Shown: positions 25,756 through 37,456 of the stretch, piece by piece
How the letters are laid out: each line of letters starts with the position of its first letter
How positions within the stretch are numbered: position 1 is the stretch's first letter
Assembly: GCA_037389465.1 (NCBI GenBank)
Contig: JAZARR010000008.1
Span: 2,233,501 to 2,297,500 of the forward strand
Reading direction: 5' to 3'
Length of the DNA: 64,000 nucleotides
Origin: Baylisascaris procyonis
Taxonomy: Eukaryota; Nematoda; Chromadorea; Rhabditida; Ascarididae
Translations under genes and position numbers: made by a program
The notes under the pieces: generated by a model
What the model was told of the DNA's origin: nothing
The model's input: the letters and a program-made list of their open reading frames with translations, nothing else
The model's database searches: none

Positions 25756-28700
25756 CTAAAATTTTAGCTGAAATGATTTTTGACAAAATTAATTGTTTAT
25801 TTGTATATATTTTCGATCGATCACACAGCTTTGACCGATGTGAGCTCGACAATGAAAATAAGTAAAGCGGCATTTGAAGGCTCAAGGTTGACTCATATGA
25901 CGCTAAACATCTCAAGATAATTTTCTTCGATTTCCAAACTATCGTCAGAAATATTTTTCATCTATAAGCTTGAAGTGCAGCATTGGTTGCACTAAAATCG
26001 CAAACGTAGAACATTGAATTCTATTAAGTTTCTTTCACAGCTCTGAAGCAAACAAATGAAAAATTCTTGGCTCTCCCCTCTTTCATGATTTTTAAACAGA
26101 TTTAAAGAGAAAAATTACGCTCCACGGCAAGGTGATTTCAAATTGAAGCTCACTTGAGACGTGAAGTATTCGTAGACTAGTGATAAGAATGCCAATTAAA
26201 TGCTCTTTAGTTTATGCATAGAGAATATGAGATATGATAAACTTATTCAACTTATTCTTGCATGCTAAGAACGCTTGGCATGATGAGTGAACCCGATTAA
26301 TAGCTCTCCCTCTGATTCTATCGGAACTCGGACGTCGATATCTTTTATTGCGCTTTTTCGAATTTGCTTCGCAAAATGCACGATGGTGAGATCACGCATG
26401 TGAATATGTATATATGTTTGCGCTTCTTTCAATTCGTCCGCATGAAGCAGAGAAACACAGAGGTTTACATAACGGAAGTTGATAGGTGTAGCTGATCGAC
26501 ACCACGTGATGATGTCTTATAGCATACTTCCTATTGATCCATCAACTTCAGAAGAAATTAAAAAGAAGCTATTGACAATCCAAGATGAAAAAAAATGCAC
26601 TCATTTTGCACTTGCCGGATGTTTATTTTAAGTGGTGGGCCACAGTAAAAAATCTGTACAAAGATCACTACAGACAGAGGCATTACGGATGTGTTTCGTT
26701 ATATACATATCTTATTCTCTGCCAGTAATTTAGCTAGCAAGAAGAATGAAAAAAGCGCATATTGTGCCATCTCGTCATATACATCTCTTTATTGTGAAAC
26801 ACGGCACTCAATGCTGCTTGAATCGATAGGTGCCTGTTTGCTTTAAACTATAAAAGCAATCAAAAAATTCGACTTGAACTAATAGGTATGTTTGTCTGTT
26901 TTTCTCTGTGGTAGTTCGAAATAGGAACTATTGAAACTATGATAACGAAATTGGGTGATATGATGGTGTAAAAAGTAGGAGTCTCGCCTACGGCAGCAAA
27001 TAAGTAGATAAATTGAAAGAAGTGAAAATTTATAAACATTTCGAAACTGGAAAAAAAATTGCGCCAATTTTTGCATCATTCGGATAACGAAGAGATGGAT
27101 CTTTTATGGAAAGTTTATGCTGGCAGTCAGGTTAATTAAATCATACTGAAACCTTATTTTTTGTATAGAGCTTTTGAAGTTGGTTGCTGTAATGCAAAAA
27201 TAAATATCCTACGAACCTCTACCGCATACCTTTCTGCTTAGAACGAGTAATACTGGATGAGCAATGAATGAATACGATAGAGGTTTCGCCAATTAGGTGT
27301 AATGGGAAACTCATTCTTCGAAAAACGTTATTATCTACGCATAGGTCAGTAGTGCAATGATAATTGCATTTCAGCATATTAGATACAGAAATTTGAAGCA
27401 CACAGTTTTAAGAACATAAGCTGGTTCCTGACAGTTTCTCATTGGATGAGAGATTTGGCGGAGGCTCTCTGTACATAACTGATGCTATCCGTGATCGCAT
27501 ATTCTTCAGTGCAGCAATATGCACAATTAGTTCTACTTGAAAAGGTAACATAGTTTATTTGCATGAAACTGAGGCGTATTTTGTTCTATTTCATATACGC
27601 ATTTAGTAACATTTGCAGCATGATGCAAACAGCTGTTTAATCGGAAAGAAACGCCTACAATAATGCAGTGTTGTAGAAGGAGTAGTGATGACGGCTCAGT
27701 AATCGACTCATTGGATAACTCTGGAAGTGCCCTGTTCCTGCACGAAGTGTCAAAATAAAGAAATTGATTTTTTTCGCAATCAAAGCCGCTGGAAGTCATG
27801 TTTTTTTTAAGGTCTCCGAGTTTGGAACCTCTCAATTTCAATCCCCAGTTTTATTGTTACTCGTCTCAAAATGAACGATATCAACAACTATGACAAAAAT
27901 CTTGGAATATGTCACGGTTTTTGGTTTGCAGCGCTAATCCACGAAAAAAAGGTTCGCTCGATGCACCGATTTTGGGGATTGAGAGTGCCCATTAGTTATA
28001 TAACGAGCATGTGACGACGAATTTGCTACGCAGAGATAGATGGTCAGTGCTTTCCCATTTGTATATCCTCACGAACAGTGGATGCGCCTCATGATTTTAT
28101 CGACAACAGCGTCAAATTTCTGTATTGAATTCACTTCCACTAAATTTCTGTGCAATTTCTACACTTCCTGTTAATTTCTCACTGCTTTTCTTATTAAAAA
28201 AAACTGCTAAGACGTATGAGCAGCCTCATTTGACCGATCTCTTCGCGGTAATATCGTCGCAGAGTGCAAAAGAATATTTCAAAACAAAGTGGAAAAATAT
28301 TTCAATTTCCTCAACTCTTCAATTAAAATTATGAATTCTGGTACATCTTAAACTGTATCGTAAATGACATTGTAGGCCAGAGCTGTGAGCATTCTTCTTG
28401 ATCTAACTCTCATTTGTTTGAAATGGATCCCTCGAGAATAAGCTCCATCAATTCACACTTTCGTTCATTGCTTCGACAGAAACGTTCAAGCCCATTTACT
28501 TATATTCTGCTCGTACACTCGTTTATAGCTTCAAAATGTCAATTTTATGAAACAACATGTTTCTCTCAAAGCAAATAATTGTGCATTTCGGATGTTTCGC
28601 GTCAGCCCAACTTTTCAAATGCTGCTCCTTAAACATCCAATCCTTCGATTTGGTTCTATTTTTCTCCCACGCCAGTAAAAATTTCGACATTTTTAAGAGA

Positions 28701-28960
28701 ATGAAAGCAACTTTTGACCATAGTGGCTATGTGAGATTATTCCTGCAGACAGACTAATTGGTCTAGCAAGGGTCGAAGAAAATGAGAGGCGTCTTCTCTT
28801 AGAGGAGTACACTCAGCGAGATTCAAATACGTTTTGCGCAGTCAGAGTTAGCGTGCGACATCAGAATTTTGGGCTTCCTCGCTGTCGGAGCCATTTTATT
28901 TTGCCGGAGTCGCTCATCATTGATAGGGTCACATAAATTACATAAAAAAAGTGCACTTAC
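25756..28960 (-). other. 3.2 kb intron
   Basis: Inferred intron from donor CGA|GTAAGTGCAC (28960) to acceptor AATTTTAG (25756), with phase 0 exons on both sides. Short open frames inside (for example 27533-27841 minus, 102 codons) carry no motif. Additional exons cannot be ruled out. Confidence 0.45.
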
Positions 28961-29097
28961 TCGACTAATCATATGATTTTGGTGTAAATCGTCTACCGAA
29001 GAATTGGAGGTGGAAGCCTGCGAAACGATTGTGATGTCAGCAATAGTAGCACCAACGTGTAGATGCGATGACAAATTGGTGGAAAATCTTCTCAAAC
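28961..29097 (-). CDS. Internal exon of the Ser/Pro/Gln-rich gene
   Basis: Two bases plus 45 codons are open between a textbook acceptor, GGAAAATTTTCAG (exon starts at 29097), and a textbook donor, CGA|GTAAGT (exon ends at 28961). The first two bases (GT) complete a Ser codon with the single A left by the exon at 29138-29242, across a 40-nt intron. The peptide is rich in Ser, Thr, His and Asn (SQASTSNSSVDDLHQNH), in keeping with the disordered character of the later exons. No known domain. Confidence 0.5.
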
Positions 29098-29137
29098 CTG
29101 AAAATTTTCCATTTCATATTCTCTATATTACACTCAC

Positions 29138-29242
29138 TATAAAGATTAGCGCAGTCCGCACTTTCTAAATGTGACGCCAATGGTGGTAACATCCTAATTG
29201 CTCCACGAAAGAAGCGCTCTTCAACAAAACCTGCGCTCGTAG
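29138..29242 (-). CDS. Internal exon of the Ser/Pro/Gln-rich gene
   Basis: The exon runs from acceptor CCCTTTTTTTTAG (starts at 29242) to donor TATA|GTGAGT (ends at 29138), phase 1 in and phase 1 out, 34 full codons. The peptide (RFFRGAIRMLPPLASHLES is its core) is more ordered than the later exons and could be a helical segment. The downstream intron is only 40 nt, near the lower limit for nematodes. An alternative is that the reading frame runs through from 29345 without an intron, but the T-rich acceptor argues against that. Confidence 0.45.
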
Positions 29243-29317
29243 CTAAAAAAAAGGGAAAAAAAAACATAGTGAACACCCATATGCACAAAACTGTAAGGAA
29301 AGAGACGCAAAATATAC

Positions 29318-29643
29318 TGTAGTGTGAGCGCAACGTAGATGACATCCGATGTCGAAGAAAGCAATCTTTTCGCTGATTCGTCTATCTTCCAGAAAAAAAT
29401 TTTCAATTAAAATTGTCAACTGGAGTGCTCCAACCCTATTCGAACGAGTTCACATACGTCAACGCCCTCCTCGCTGGCTAATACCTTTTCTCCACATTGC
29501 AGAAACACAGAAAGACATGACATATGCACAAAATGATGCCGTGTGAGCTTGCGGGTGCCATGCACCACCTCTTTCCAATCATGCGCCCTAAGAGCACCAC
29601 CATGCTGAGAATCCTCCATTGAAATGAAGGTGTGATCCCTAAT
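29318..29643 (-). CDS. Probable upstream exons of the same gene (two)
   Basis: Two further stretches keep the phase chain. Exon 29458-29643 runs from acceptor CTATCACCAG to donor TTGAC|GTATGT and has 62 codons, phase 0 on both sides. Exon 29318-29381 runs from an AG after CTGGAAGAT to CTACA|GTATAT and has 21 codons plus one base. The second feeds the exon at 29242 in phase. The first peptide contains His/Trp-rich segments (RAHDWKEVVHGTRKL). A second frame is open through most of 29490-29643, and the small exon's splice sites are mediocre, so the exact frame is uncertain. No family is recognised. Confidence 0.3.
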
Positions 29644-29671
29644 CTGGTGATAGAAAAGTTGAGGCTAGAAA

Positions 29672-30367
29672 TTAGTATGCTTCGAAGTTTTCAAACAGCA
29701 AAAGCCTTCCTCTTCGGCATACAGTCAACCCTAGCAGCCTGACGAAGGTCATCTTGGGCCGAAAAAGGAGGTATTCTGGCCAAGCCAAGTAATCGGCGGA
29801 TTCCTCAGTTGCTGACGATAGAGCTGAAAAGCAAAAAGAACTGCGAAGCAAAACACGCTCACGGTGAGCAAGAAAACAACAGCAAAGGACGATGAATGTG
29901 GATGATAGGAAATGCTGGGGTAATGAAGGAAACCGGCAATGCTGTAGGCGACAGGAAACGGCAAGTCTCTTGCAAATGTAGAGTGGAAAGATACGACCAC
30001 TTGCAAACGGTCTTGTATATGAAGGCGGAAGAGAATTTTCGATTAACAAGGCTAGTAATCGGTGATAGCATCGAAACTTCGACTCATCGCGATGAAGCTT
30101 ATTACCGCTGTCTTTGATGAGTAACAAGAACATGCACTTCTTGCTAAAAGTTCTAAAATAAAGGTGCTTAAGATCGCCTCTCGAAAGCATGATGAATGGT
30201 AAGAAGACAGCAGGCGACAACGCAGTGTTCTCAGAAAAATTAAAGGCACTGTGATCCCGAGTGGTCAAGAAGTTCCATAGCGAATTTTGTTGGTTATGAG
30301 GAACAGTGGAAATCTCGGAAAGCATGAAGAGTGCTGCCTTGATTTCGTCAAATAAGAAAGACTCCAC
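29672..30367 (-). CDS. Upstream coding block of the same gene, probably two exons
   Basis: One minus-strand frame is open for 231 codons, well above chance, in a GC-richer block; the two other minus frames are also open in parts. I favour two exons. The upstream one ends at donor AGCG|GTAATA (30106). The downstream one runs from acceptor TTTTGCTTTTCAG (exon starts at 29823) to donor TTGACT|GTATGC (29723). The intervening 282 nt would be a T-rich intron and is a multiple of three, which explains the uninterrupted frame. The chain phase 1 to phase 0 continues into the exon at 29643. Peptide features: an acidic/Trp segment (ATEESADYLAWPEYLLF) and an N-terminal helix-like part (FDEIKAALFMLSEIS). 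The start codon is not identified and no domain is recognised. Confidence 0.35.
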   Translation of the reverse strand: MESFLFDEIKAALFMLSEISTVPHNQQNSLWNFLTTRDHSAFNFSENTALSPAVFLPFIMLSRGDLKHLYFRTFSKKCMFLLLIKDSGNKLHRDESKFRCYHRLLALLIENSLPPSYTRPFASGRIFPLYICKRLAVSCRLQHCRFPSLPQHFLSSTFIVLCCCFLAHRERVLLRSSFCFSALSSATEESADYLAWPEYLLFRPKMTFVRLLGLTVCRRGRLLLFENFEAY

Positions 30368-30699
30368 TATTCATTTATTCAATTACTGACGAATCTTACT
30401 CCTTAACCATCGATTGGAGTGTAAAAGCGTTAGCCTCTCGAATTTTTCTGAAAAGAAACGGCTACAAAAGAAATCCATTCAATACGGCAGCCGAATGGAG
30501 CACACAGTTAATGCTGGTAATCAGCTTAATCCAGGTCTTTAACTTCATCTATGCTTTGGCTCTCGTTGTTGTGAGCGCATCTATAATCCGCCGAGAGCAG
30601 ACGAACCTACCGAAAAGTAGTGCGTATTTTTCGGAAAATGAACATCTCATCAACGGCTTAGTCCGCACGCATTCCCGATTATCAAAAAATTTCGAAGTT

Positions 30700-31030
30700 A
30701 GAATGTGATTTGTCATGATTCAATCCTCATGCCGTTCTTGTATGTCATGAACGATGTGATGCGGCATTTAGTGGAAAATTTTGACTCAGATGTCAAATGC
30801 CATCCCGCTACCAAAGGCAAACCGATCTCCACTATACAGAACTATCTGCCGCATTCGGAAAGGATGTTAGCACAATTGCAACTTAAGATGGCAGCTATGG
30901 ACTAATCCTTAAAGCCTCGAAACTAAAGCGGAACAAGCCATCGTCTAGTAAGCTGAAGTTTGGCGAGACACTTGAGTACATCAACTATTTTAGCCATCTG
31001 GGGGATCAGTAATGTATAAATGGCATGTTG
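30700..31030 (+). mobile_element. Decayed LINE-like reverse transcriptase fragment
   Basis: The plus strand carries a broken coding signal. One frame ends with SERMLAQLQLKMAAMD, close to the segment that follows the catalytic FADD box in RTE/CR1-type reverse transcriptases. After a frameshift near 30900 the next frame reads YGLILKASKLKRNKPSSSKL and then LEYINYFSHLGD, which matches the order 'G-L-x-x-x-x-x-K ... F-x-Y-L-G' of the reverse transcriptase thumb region. Stops and frameshifts interrupt it, so it is inactive. No endonuclease, no catalytic box and no ends were found. The match is to family motifs from memory, not to a search. Confidence 0.33.
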
Positions 31031-34000
31031 CTGAGAAGACGTTGCACACAGAATCGATAAAACGACGACTATGTTTGGAATGACTCAAAATGACCACTCA
31101 GATATGCTTATATGTGAAAGCAAGAGGTAAGAGGCCACTGGGGTCTTTCTTAAAGAATACTCTCAGTTTAGAGCTTAGCAGCAGCATGGATGCTGCTGCT
31201 ACGCTCAGAGCAATAAAAAAAGGAAATTTTTCAGCAGAATTCTCACGCACAGGAAGGATGGCAGCAAGACAAAAGTAACTTATAAGAAGTTCAATAAATT
31301 TTAGTGCTTTACTGCTAGTGTTCGACAACTTTTCGACTATGAGGAGCATAATGTCCTTTTTGCGCTCTTCTTGTTTAAAAACAAGTTGCTCATTTGTCAA
31401 CATCCACTGCACAGCTTGCCAAGTTGGTTTCTAGCCTGTCGAACATTTCCTCTTTCTTTTCGGATATCTCACGCATTTTTCTTTGGAGGCGTTTCTCGAC
31501 AATAACCCTTTCATTAAGCGAATCGTTCACCTGCGTGCTTTCATTACAACCTTGCCTCATCGGATAATATGAGCTCCGCGAGTCCGTTCTCATTCCTTCA
31601 CAAGATGTTTCTTGGCAAATTAAGTCTATTGAATGTCGCTCTTCTAAGCTTCTTTGCTCTAAATGAATGCGTACTGCAACTCACGATCGTTACATTCAGG
31701 GCAACTCGCTACCACATATATAAATCATAGAATGGGCGTAAATTTGAACAACCTTAAGCAGTCAAATTACGGTAAATTAGCTGACATGACGGCATCGATC
31801 AGCATCGAAAATTGCCAAGAAGCGCATTGACAATTTTCATATAGTGAAACATAGGCAATTATTTATTCGCATTTTACATAGTCGGCCAGCTTGCATTAAT
31901 TTAAGAGATCCGGTTTTCCGGCCCAGCCTACTATAAAAATGTGTTTTAGGAGGTACACACAAGGCACGTTCCTCTCGAAATTGATAGATGAAGGCTGATA
32001 TTATAAGGATCGACATATGATAAGATATATAAATGAGATTTCGCTACCATACTCACATTTCATGCCCATATGTGTACAGGGTAGGAACAAGACTCTACGA
32101 GAAGGAGCATTCCAAGGTTCAAATTTATAAAGGTGCCTTAAATAGATAAGGAATCACTCAACTGGATGGATTATCAGCAAAACTTGATAGTGCTTGAAAG
32201 GATGACTGATGAGAGATGTAGTGAGTGGCACGGAGAACGAATTGATTATGAAATATGAGCAGATGGACCCATAAATGGAACGTGAAGGGCGCAGCACAGT
32301 CTAGCGCAGAGATCAGATGTATACAACAAGTAAGACTGCATTACAGTATTCGGTAAAGACCTTTTAAAGGAAGCTCACTGGTTACGTAAACGAGCAATGA
32401 TCAGAAATTGTGTTCTGAACGTTATGTAGACAGATTAGCGAACAGCTTTCTTTGCCCTTTCAAATGTTCCTCTAAGAAATACACTGAAATGACGACATTT
32501 CTCATCGATGAAATTTATGAAATAGCTTAATGCCACATCAGTATTTTAATTGTTAGCGAGAGAGAAAGAAGTGTACTCTGCTTGTGGAACGATTGATAGA
32601 AACGGTTAAACTATTGTTACAACGTTTATGTTCACAATAAAATACTAATCGAATTGTTGCACAAAGCGAAAAAATGAAGTAATTGTAATACTGAGAAACA
32701 AAAAAATTGAAAAGAAGGAAAATAAATGGATCGTAAATCAAATAAAATAAGATTTTATTCGGGAAATTTTCACTACTTTAGAAATAAAGTTTATCCTGAA
32801 TTTAAAAATGAGAGTATACAGCTATATATCACCAACGTGTATCCGTTTCAATTGTCAAATGGATCTTTCTTCCCTGCTCTAAATGAGGAACCATAACAGT
32901 TCGCCTTGTCACGCAAAATACTATAAATGGTATATGGGAGAATTGGAGAATTTTTTATAGTGCACCCAATAAAACGTCACTACCATGAGTTCATGAGTTC
33001 AAAGAACCAGTTGAATAAATTCAAAAACGAATCGTAATTCTACATGTGCATTCGTAGATATAATGAAACTGATGCAAGCCTGCTTGATCACGAAATGCGA
33101 ATTGAATAACTACATTAGCATGTAAATAGATGACGCGAGATACTCAACAAAATTTAAAATCCTTTTGTGATTGTTTGCGTTGATTGTAACGCTACACCTG
33201 TTTTTTGTAACCCTTGTTACTATGTGATATCAATGAAAGAAGCCGAAAATATTTTCTTAAAACTCCAAGCTATTTGTCGCTTCGTTTCGACTTTTCCTTT
33301 TGTCGATTTTTCCTTCTGATATGTAGTTTCGAAAGCTCATTTCGAAAAATCCATCTTTCCTACCTGTACCTTTTCTAGGTTTTGTAGTAAGTTTTTGAAG
33401 GGTTTCCAAACATGTACATCAAGAAAAGCTACAGATGTTGCACTTTGTTAATGGCTGCTGCAAAGCGAATGCACCTATGGGTAAACTGATAAAATGACTA
33501 GCTCCTGGAGAGCATCTTCCATTACTTCGGAATATTTCTTTTAATGATGGAAATTTATATTTTTTGTATGTCACTAGAAGGCTTGCGCTATTCGCATCAT
33601 TGTCAAAGAATTATTCTAGGCCAGCTTTCGATGTGAATTATGGACTTCCAGCCCGCTAGATTCTGGCATGTTCATTTTTGTAGCTTTCTCTGCAAAAACC
33701 TTCAAATTCACTTCATAACATATCGCTGAGAGGAAATTTGCAGAGTGCGCAGTTTTACTTTCTGTTGTCGGTGAATTCTTACTTCGAAACTTTTAGAGCG
33801 GACTCGATGGAACGTTTCCTTATCGGTAAATTTTTCTATACTTTAAAAGCTTTTGCATAGTTCAGTTGGTTCGCATATGAAATTCAACTCTCATTGCAAA
33901 ATAAAATTAGCAAATCGATAAAACTTTTATGGACAGTTAATGATTTCATTTGATCTCTGATGACACATATTGCATGCGAACAATTTTGAACGTAGTCAAA

Positions 34001-34424
34001 CAATCTGTAGAACGCTGCAAGTATTTCTACAAAATAGCATTGAAAAGAATTTTCAGAAATTTCACGGAAATTTCCCAAAAAATGAGACACGCAAGAGCAA
34101 ACACTCAAAATACATAAACCACACGGATGGCTGCTCTGAAAAAACTTTCATCTCTAACCTTGAAGAAACGATTCGTTCCACTGTTGCGCGAAAAAAACCC
34201 AAAGTTTTCACCACTCCGCTAAATTTCCGGATATGGAAACAATTCTTTTTTTTTCAAACAAGAGCGATTAGACTACATCTAAATGCGTCAAAAGATAGCA
34301 ACGAATAACGTTCAGTTTATTAGCAGAATATCAGAATGGAAGAACTTTGCTCTGCATGGAGAGTAAAGCGTTATATTCGATCGTAAATTTTTGACGATGA
34401 AGAACACACAGACTTCGTTTTTTC
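31031..34424. other. 3.4 kb without a supportable gene
   Basis: Two overlapping minus-strand open frames at 31098-31412 (104 codons) and 31390-31593 (67 codons, Glu/Lys-rich and coiled-coil-like) were considered. They are in different frames and the only AG between them lacks a pyrimidine tract. The remainder is AT-rich with no motif. Confidence 0.4.
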
Positions 34425-34703
34425 ATGGTCTCTGCGACAGATATTGCGTATTACTTGTACACACTATCTGACGATTCGGGTTCAGTTTATTCGCCCTTAG
34501 AACTTATGCCGCCGCGTACTGTTACATTGTTTACGCGAGAACTTTTGAAAGAGAAATTACTGTCTCGATCCTGCCCGTTTATGGGTTCAGTTAGCGAGCG
34601 GGCAAAAACCGCGATAAGGAGGTTTGATAAATACGGCTTAGGCAAAGAATTCCCGGGATCATTTTTTCCCGGGAGCTACAAGCAGATAAATGGAAGGAAA
34701 TAG
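34425..34703 (+). CDS. Possible single-exon ORF, 92 aa
   Basis: A complete ATG-to-TAG ORF of 92 codons that uses more G and C than its AT-rich surroundings. The peptide is basic in its second half (SERAKTAIRRFDKYGLGK) and has no signal peptide or membrane segment. Near its end lie two copies of the self-complementary octamer TCCCGGGA (34653 and 34669), separated by eight bases. I see no splice sites that would join it to another exon and no AATAAA directly downstream. It may be a small gene, an isolated exon, or a fragment of foreign or organellar DNA. No homologue is recognised. Confidence 0.27.
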   Translation: MVSATDIAYYLYTLSDDSGSVYSPLELMPPRTVTLFTRELLKEKLLSRSCPFMGSVSERAKTAIRRFDKYGLGKEFPGSFFPGSYKQINGRK

Positions 34704-37427
34704 ATACGCTGAAATTAAGGCAAATCAGTTGTGATCTGTAGTCGAATGGAACCTCATAAAACTTTTGCAATTGGTAAATTGTTTAGGAAGGCGAATGCAC
34801 CATTTGGCATTTTAATTTCTTCGCCTTTTATGCAAAGAATTGATTTCGGTGGATGAAATTTGCAAGTTGGAAAAACACGCCAGGAAACTGGTACAATATT
34901 CGATTTTCAATTTGAGCCCAGTCTCTTGAGCTTGGCTTCAAATATCCGAGAACAGTGACAAATCGTCCAACAATGCATTCTTTAAGAAATCGACCTCTAC
35001 TGCTTAAACTCCACCTAGAACTTTGTTTCGTGGCGGTACCCAACCAATGTTTAAAGAGAATATTGAGCAGTGAACTTTGCAGCAACTTCATTTTCAATGA
35101 GTCGAGCAGAAAATTATAAAATGGAATAAATTTGGCGAAAGGAGATCATCCTATAGCGTACATCGAACTAACTGAACTTCACATGGATAGTTTTTGGGAT
35201 TCGCGAACTGAATCCAAAGAACAGACATATGTGCTTACATGAGCGCAGATGTTACGTTGCCATAAGGAAGTCACAAAAGTTCATGATGGTAAATAGATAG
35301 CTCCATTTATAGTGTGCATTTTTTGTTAGAGAAAACTCACAAACACAAATAACTAAGTGGACAAACACTACAAAGCCGCAAGATAGAAGCAGCAACGATT
35401 GAAACAGTTTCGTTACACCCAGATGTACAATATGTATGCAGATCAGACATAAGTTTGGACCAGTGTTACATCTCATTTCAAGCGTTACAAACTACATTCT
35501 AGTCTCTAACGTATATTGTTTACACTAGAAGAACCATGCAATATATTTCGGTCTGACATTGCCTTAAGAAGTTGACAATAATATTTGCAAAGGTGAATTC
35601 ATATTGGCAATCTCGTTGAGTAAATTTTTTTTATTGATTTTGCAGAAGTGTACAAGGAAGTCAACTGGGAGCAATGTGAACCACAAAAGTGCAATGAACT
35701 AAACATCGCACTGAACTAAACATTGCACTTTCGAGTGAAAAACGTCTGCAAACGATGTAATGGAAGTTTGATGCTTGAATCTTCGCAACACGCCAAATTT
35801 TCGCAAATAAAAAAGTAGCTCAAAGTGACAGATAGACAGTAGGAGTGGAGTTTGATGGACTGCAAATGTATAGGATGGTCTCTCCATAAAGGCAAAATTG
35901 TTCCGAAACAGCGATAACAACAACTCTGAAAGACCAAACATTTCAACTAGCATGTATATGAAATTATCAAAAGTTCAAGAGCATTACGCTATTTGCAAGG
36001 CTACAATCGCTATTTAGTGTATACGTCAGTCAAGCGCGTTCACTCGATCAGCAAAAGCGAAAAGGAGCGATAGAATTTTTGCTCACTGGAAATTTCTCTT
36101 CGATAATGAAAACATTCGACATTTTCAACAAGATATTCAACTATTCTCTATAGGATCACAAAGTTGTAACGCTTATGACAAAGAAAACTCATCAGCTTAT
36201 GAATATAGTTAATCGGAGCAATAAATCTCATCATTGAAGTTAACAAAACGCATTTATGAAAAGAATTCACTACGGAATGATTTCAACACATTTCGATTTG
36301 ATGAAAAGAAAAATTGCAAATTTGTCATCTAAAGCAGTTGCCGAATTGCAGAAGAATTCTTACTGAAATAGTACAGCAATGAGTAACGAGTTCACAATAG
36401 CGAAAGTATTTGTAGCAGAACGTTAGCAAAACGTGCAATGAAATGCTCCTCTCAGAGTCACACTAATTCTGCACGCAACAATCTCTACAATATGTCGCCT
36501 TGAATGTGAATATGCTCTCGCATTGGTGAATTAACTAGAGCGCTCAATTTCCAAATGCTACTTTCAACGATCAACAGATTTAATAGTGAATCTCGCAATC
36601 ATATTAGCGTAGTGTTGCAGTATATGGCTCTATTTCAATGTGTTTATTTCTCTCGAAAACTATAATCGCCGAGATACCATTTCTGAGTATAGTATCCCCG
36701 CTTAAACAGCTCTTCAGCGTATGTCGTATTTCTGCGTGAACTATAGCTACGATAGGAATTAAACTGTTGAGCGCATTGAGCGCACTGAGTAGTGGGACGA
36801 TTCGTTGCTGATGAATGCTCTCGAGCAATGTTTTTCACTTTTCATGTACGTTTGCAAACTTGTGTTTGCAAAGCGAAATATGAGGTCATTTCATTGTCTG
36901 TACGCTGGTTTCAACTCTAGAACCAAATTGCATTGCAGCTATTCAGCTGCAATGAAATCATGGATACACTTATTGCATCAACTTTTAAGTCTATCCATTC
37001 GCTATGAAAGAAGCAACAGTCATTTAAACTTGCCATAACAAATCGCACTTTACATTGATCTGATCGCAAAAAAGATTCCTTTGTACATTTGTATGGGCAA
37101 TTGAATCAGTATTTAATGGATTACCCCGTACGTTTCATTAGTTATTGCAAATTGATTAAACTGATGGCTCTAGTGAGCAAAATGCACAAGTGCGGATCCT
37201 GCCAGCCTCTCCGACAACAACTCGTGTTTTTAAGACAGCCCAGCCAGGCCGAAGAAATACGAAGTTCGTTACTGTTTACTGCAAGCAATTGTGGTGGATG
37301 CAATACAAAATCGATGCACCTCTATGCTCGGATCGGCTTTCTATACATCACTGCAACAAATGTGACAGAAATGCATCACCCATAGACGATGTTGCTGGAA
37401 GAAAGATATCTAGTCAGAACTGTAATT
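34704..37427. other. No gene assigned
   Basis: Minus frames at 34828-35097 (89 codons) and 35699-35953 (84 codons) and plus frames at 37089-37385 and 37190-37477 are open but carry no motif. A short direct repeat of 'gaactaaacat(c/t)gcact' occurs at 35697-35728. Confidence 0.4.
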
Positions 37428-37456
37428 CATTCCTGCCAGCGAGGCTGGCAGGAATG
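37428..37456 (+). repeat. Perfect 13-bp inverted repeat with 3-nt loop
   Basis: Arms 37428-37440 (CATTCCTGCCAGC) and 37444-37456 (GCTGGCAGGAATG) are exact reverse complements around GAG. The stem has seven G-C pairs in an otherwise AT-rich region, so an RNA copy would form a stable hairpin. It sits inside a 95-codon open frame of unknown status. Confidence 0.8.

Noticed and set aside
29416..29619. Plus-strand and alternative minus frames over the 29.4-30.1 kb block
   Set aside because: GC-richer coding DNA opens several frames; only the frame that keeps splice phase into 29242 was retained.
31098..31593. Two overlapping minus frames, one Glu/Lys-rich and coiled-coil-like
   Set aside because: They are in different frames, and the only AG between them has no pyrimidine tract. 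Lengths are at chance level.
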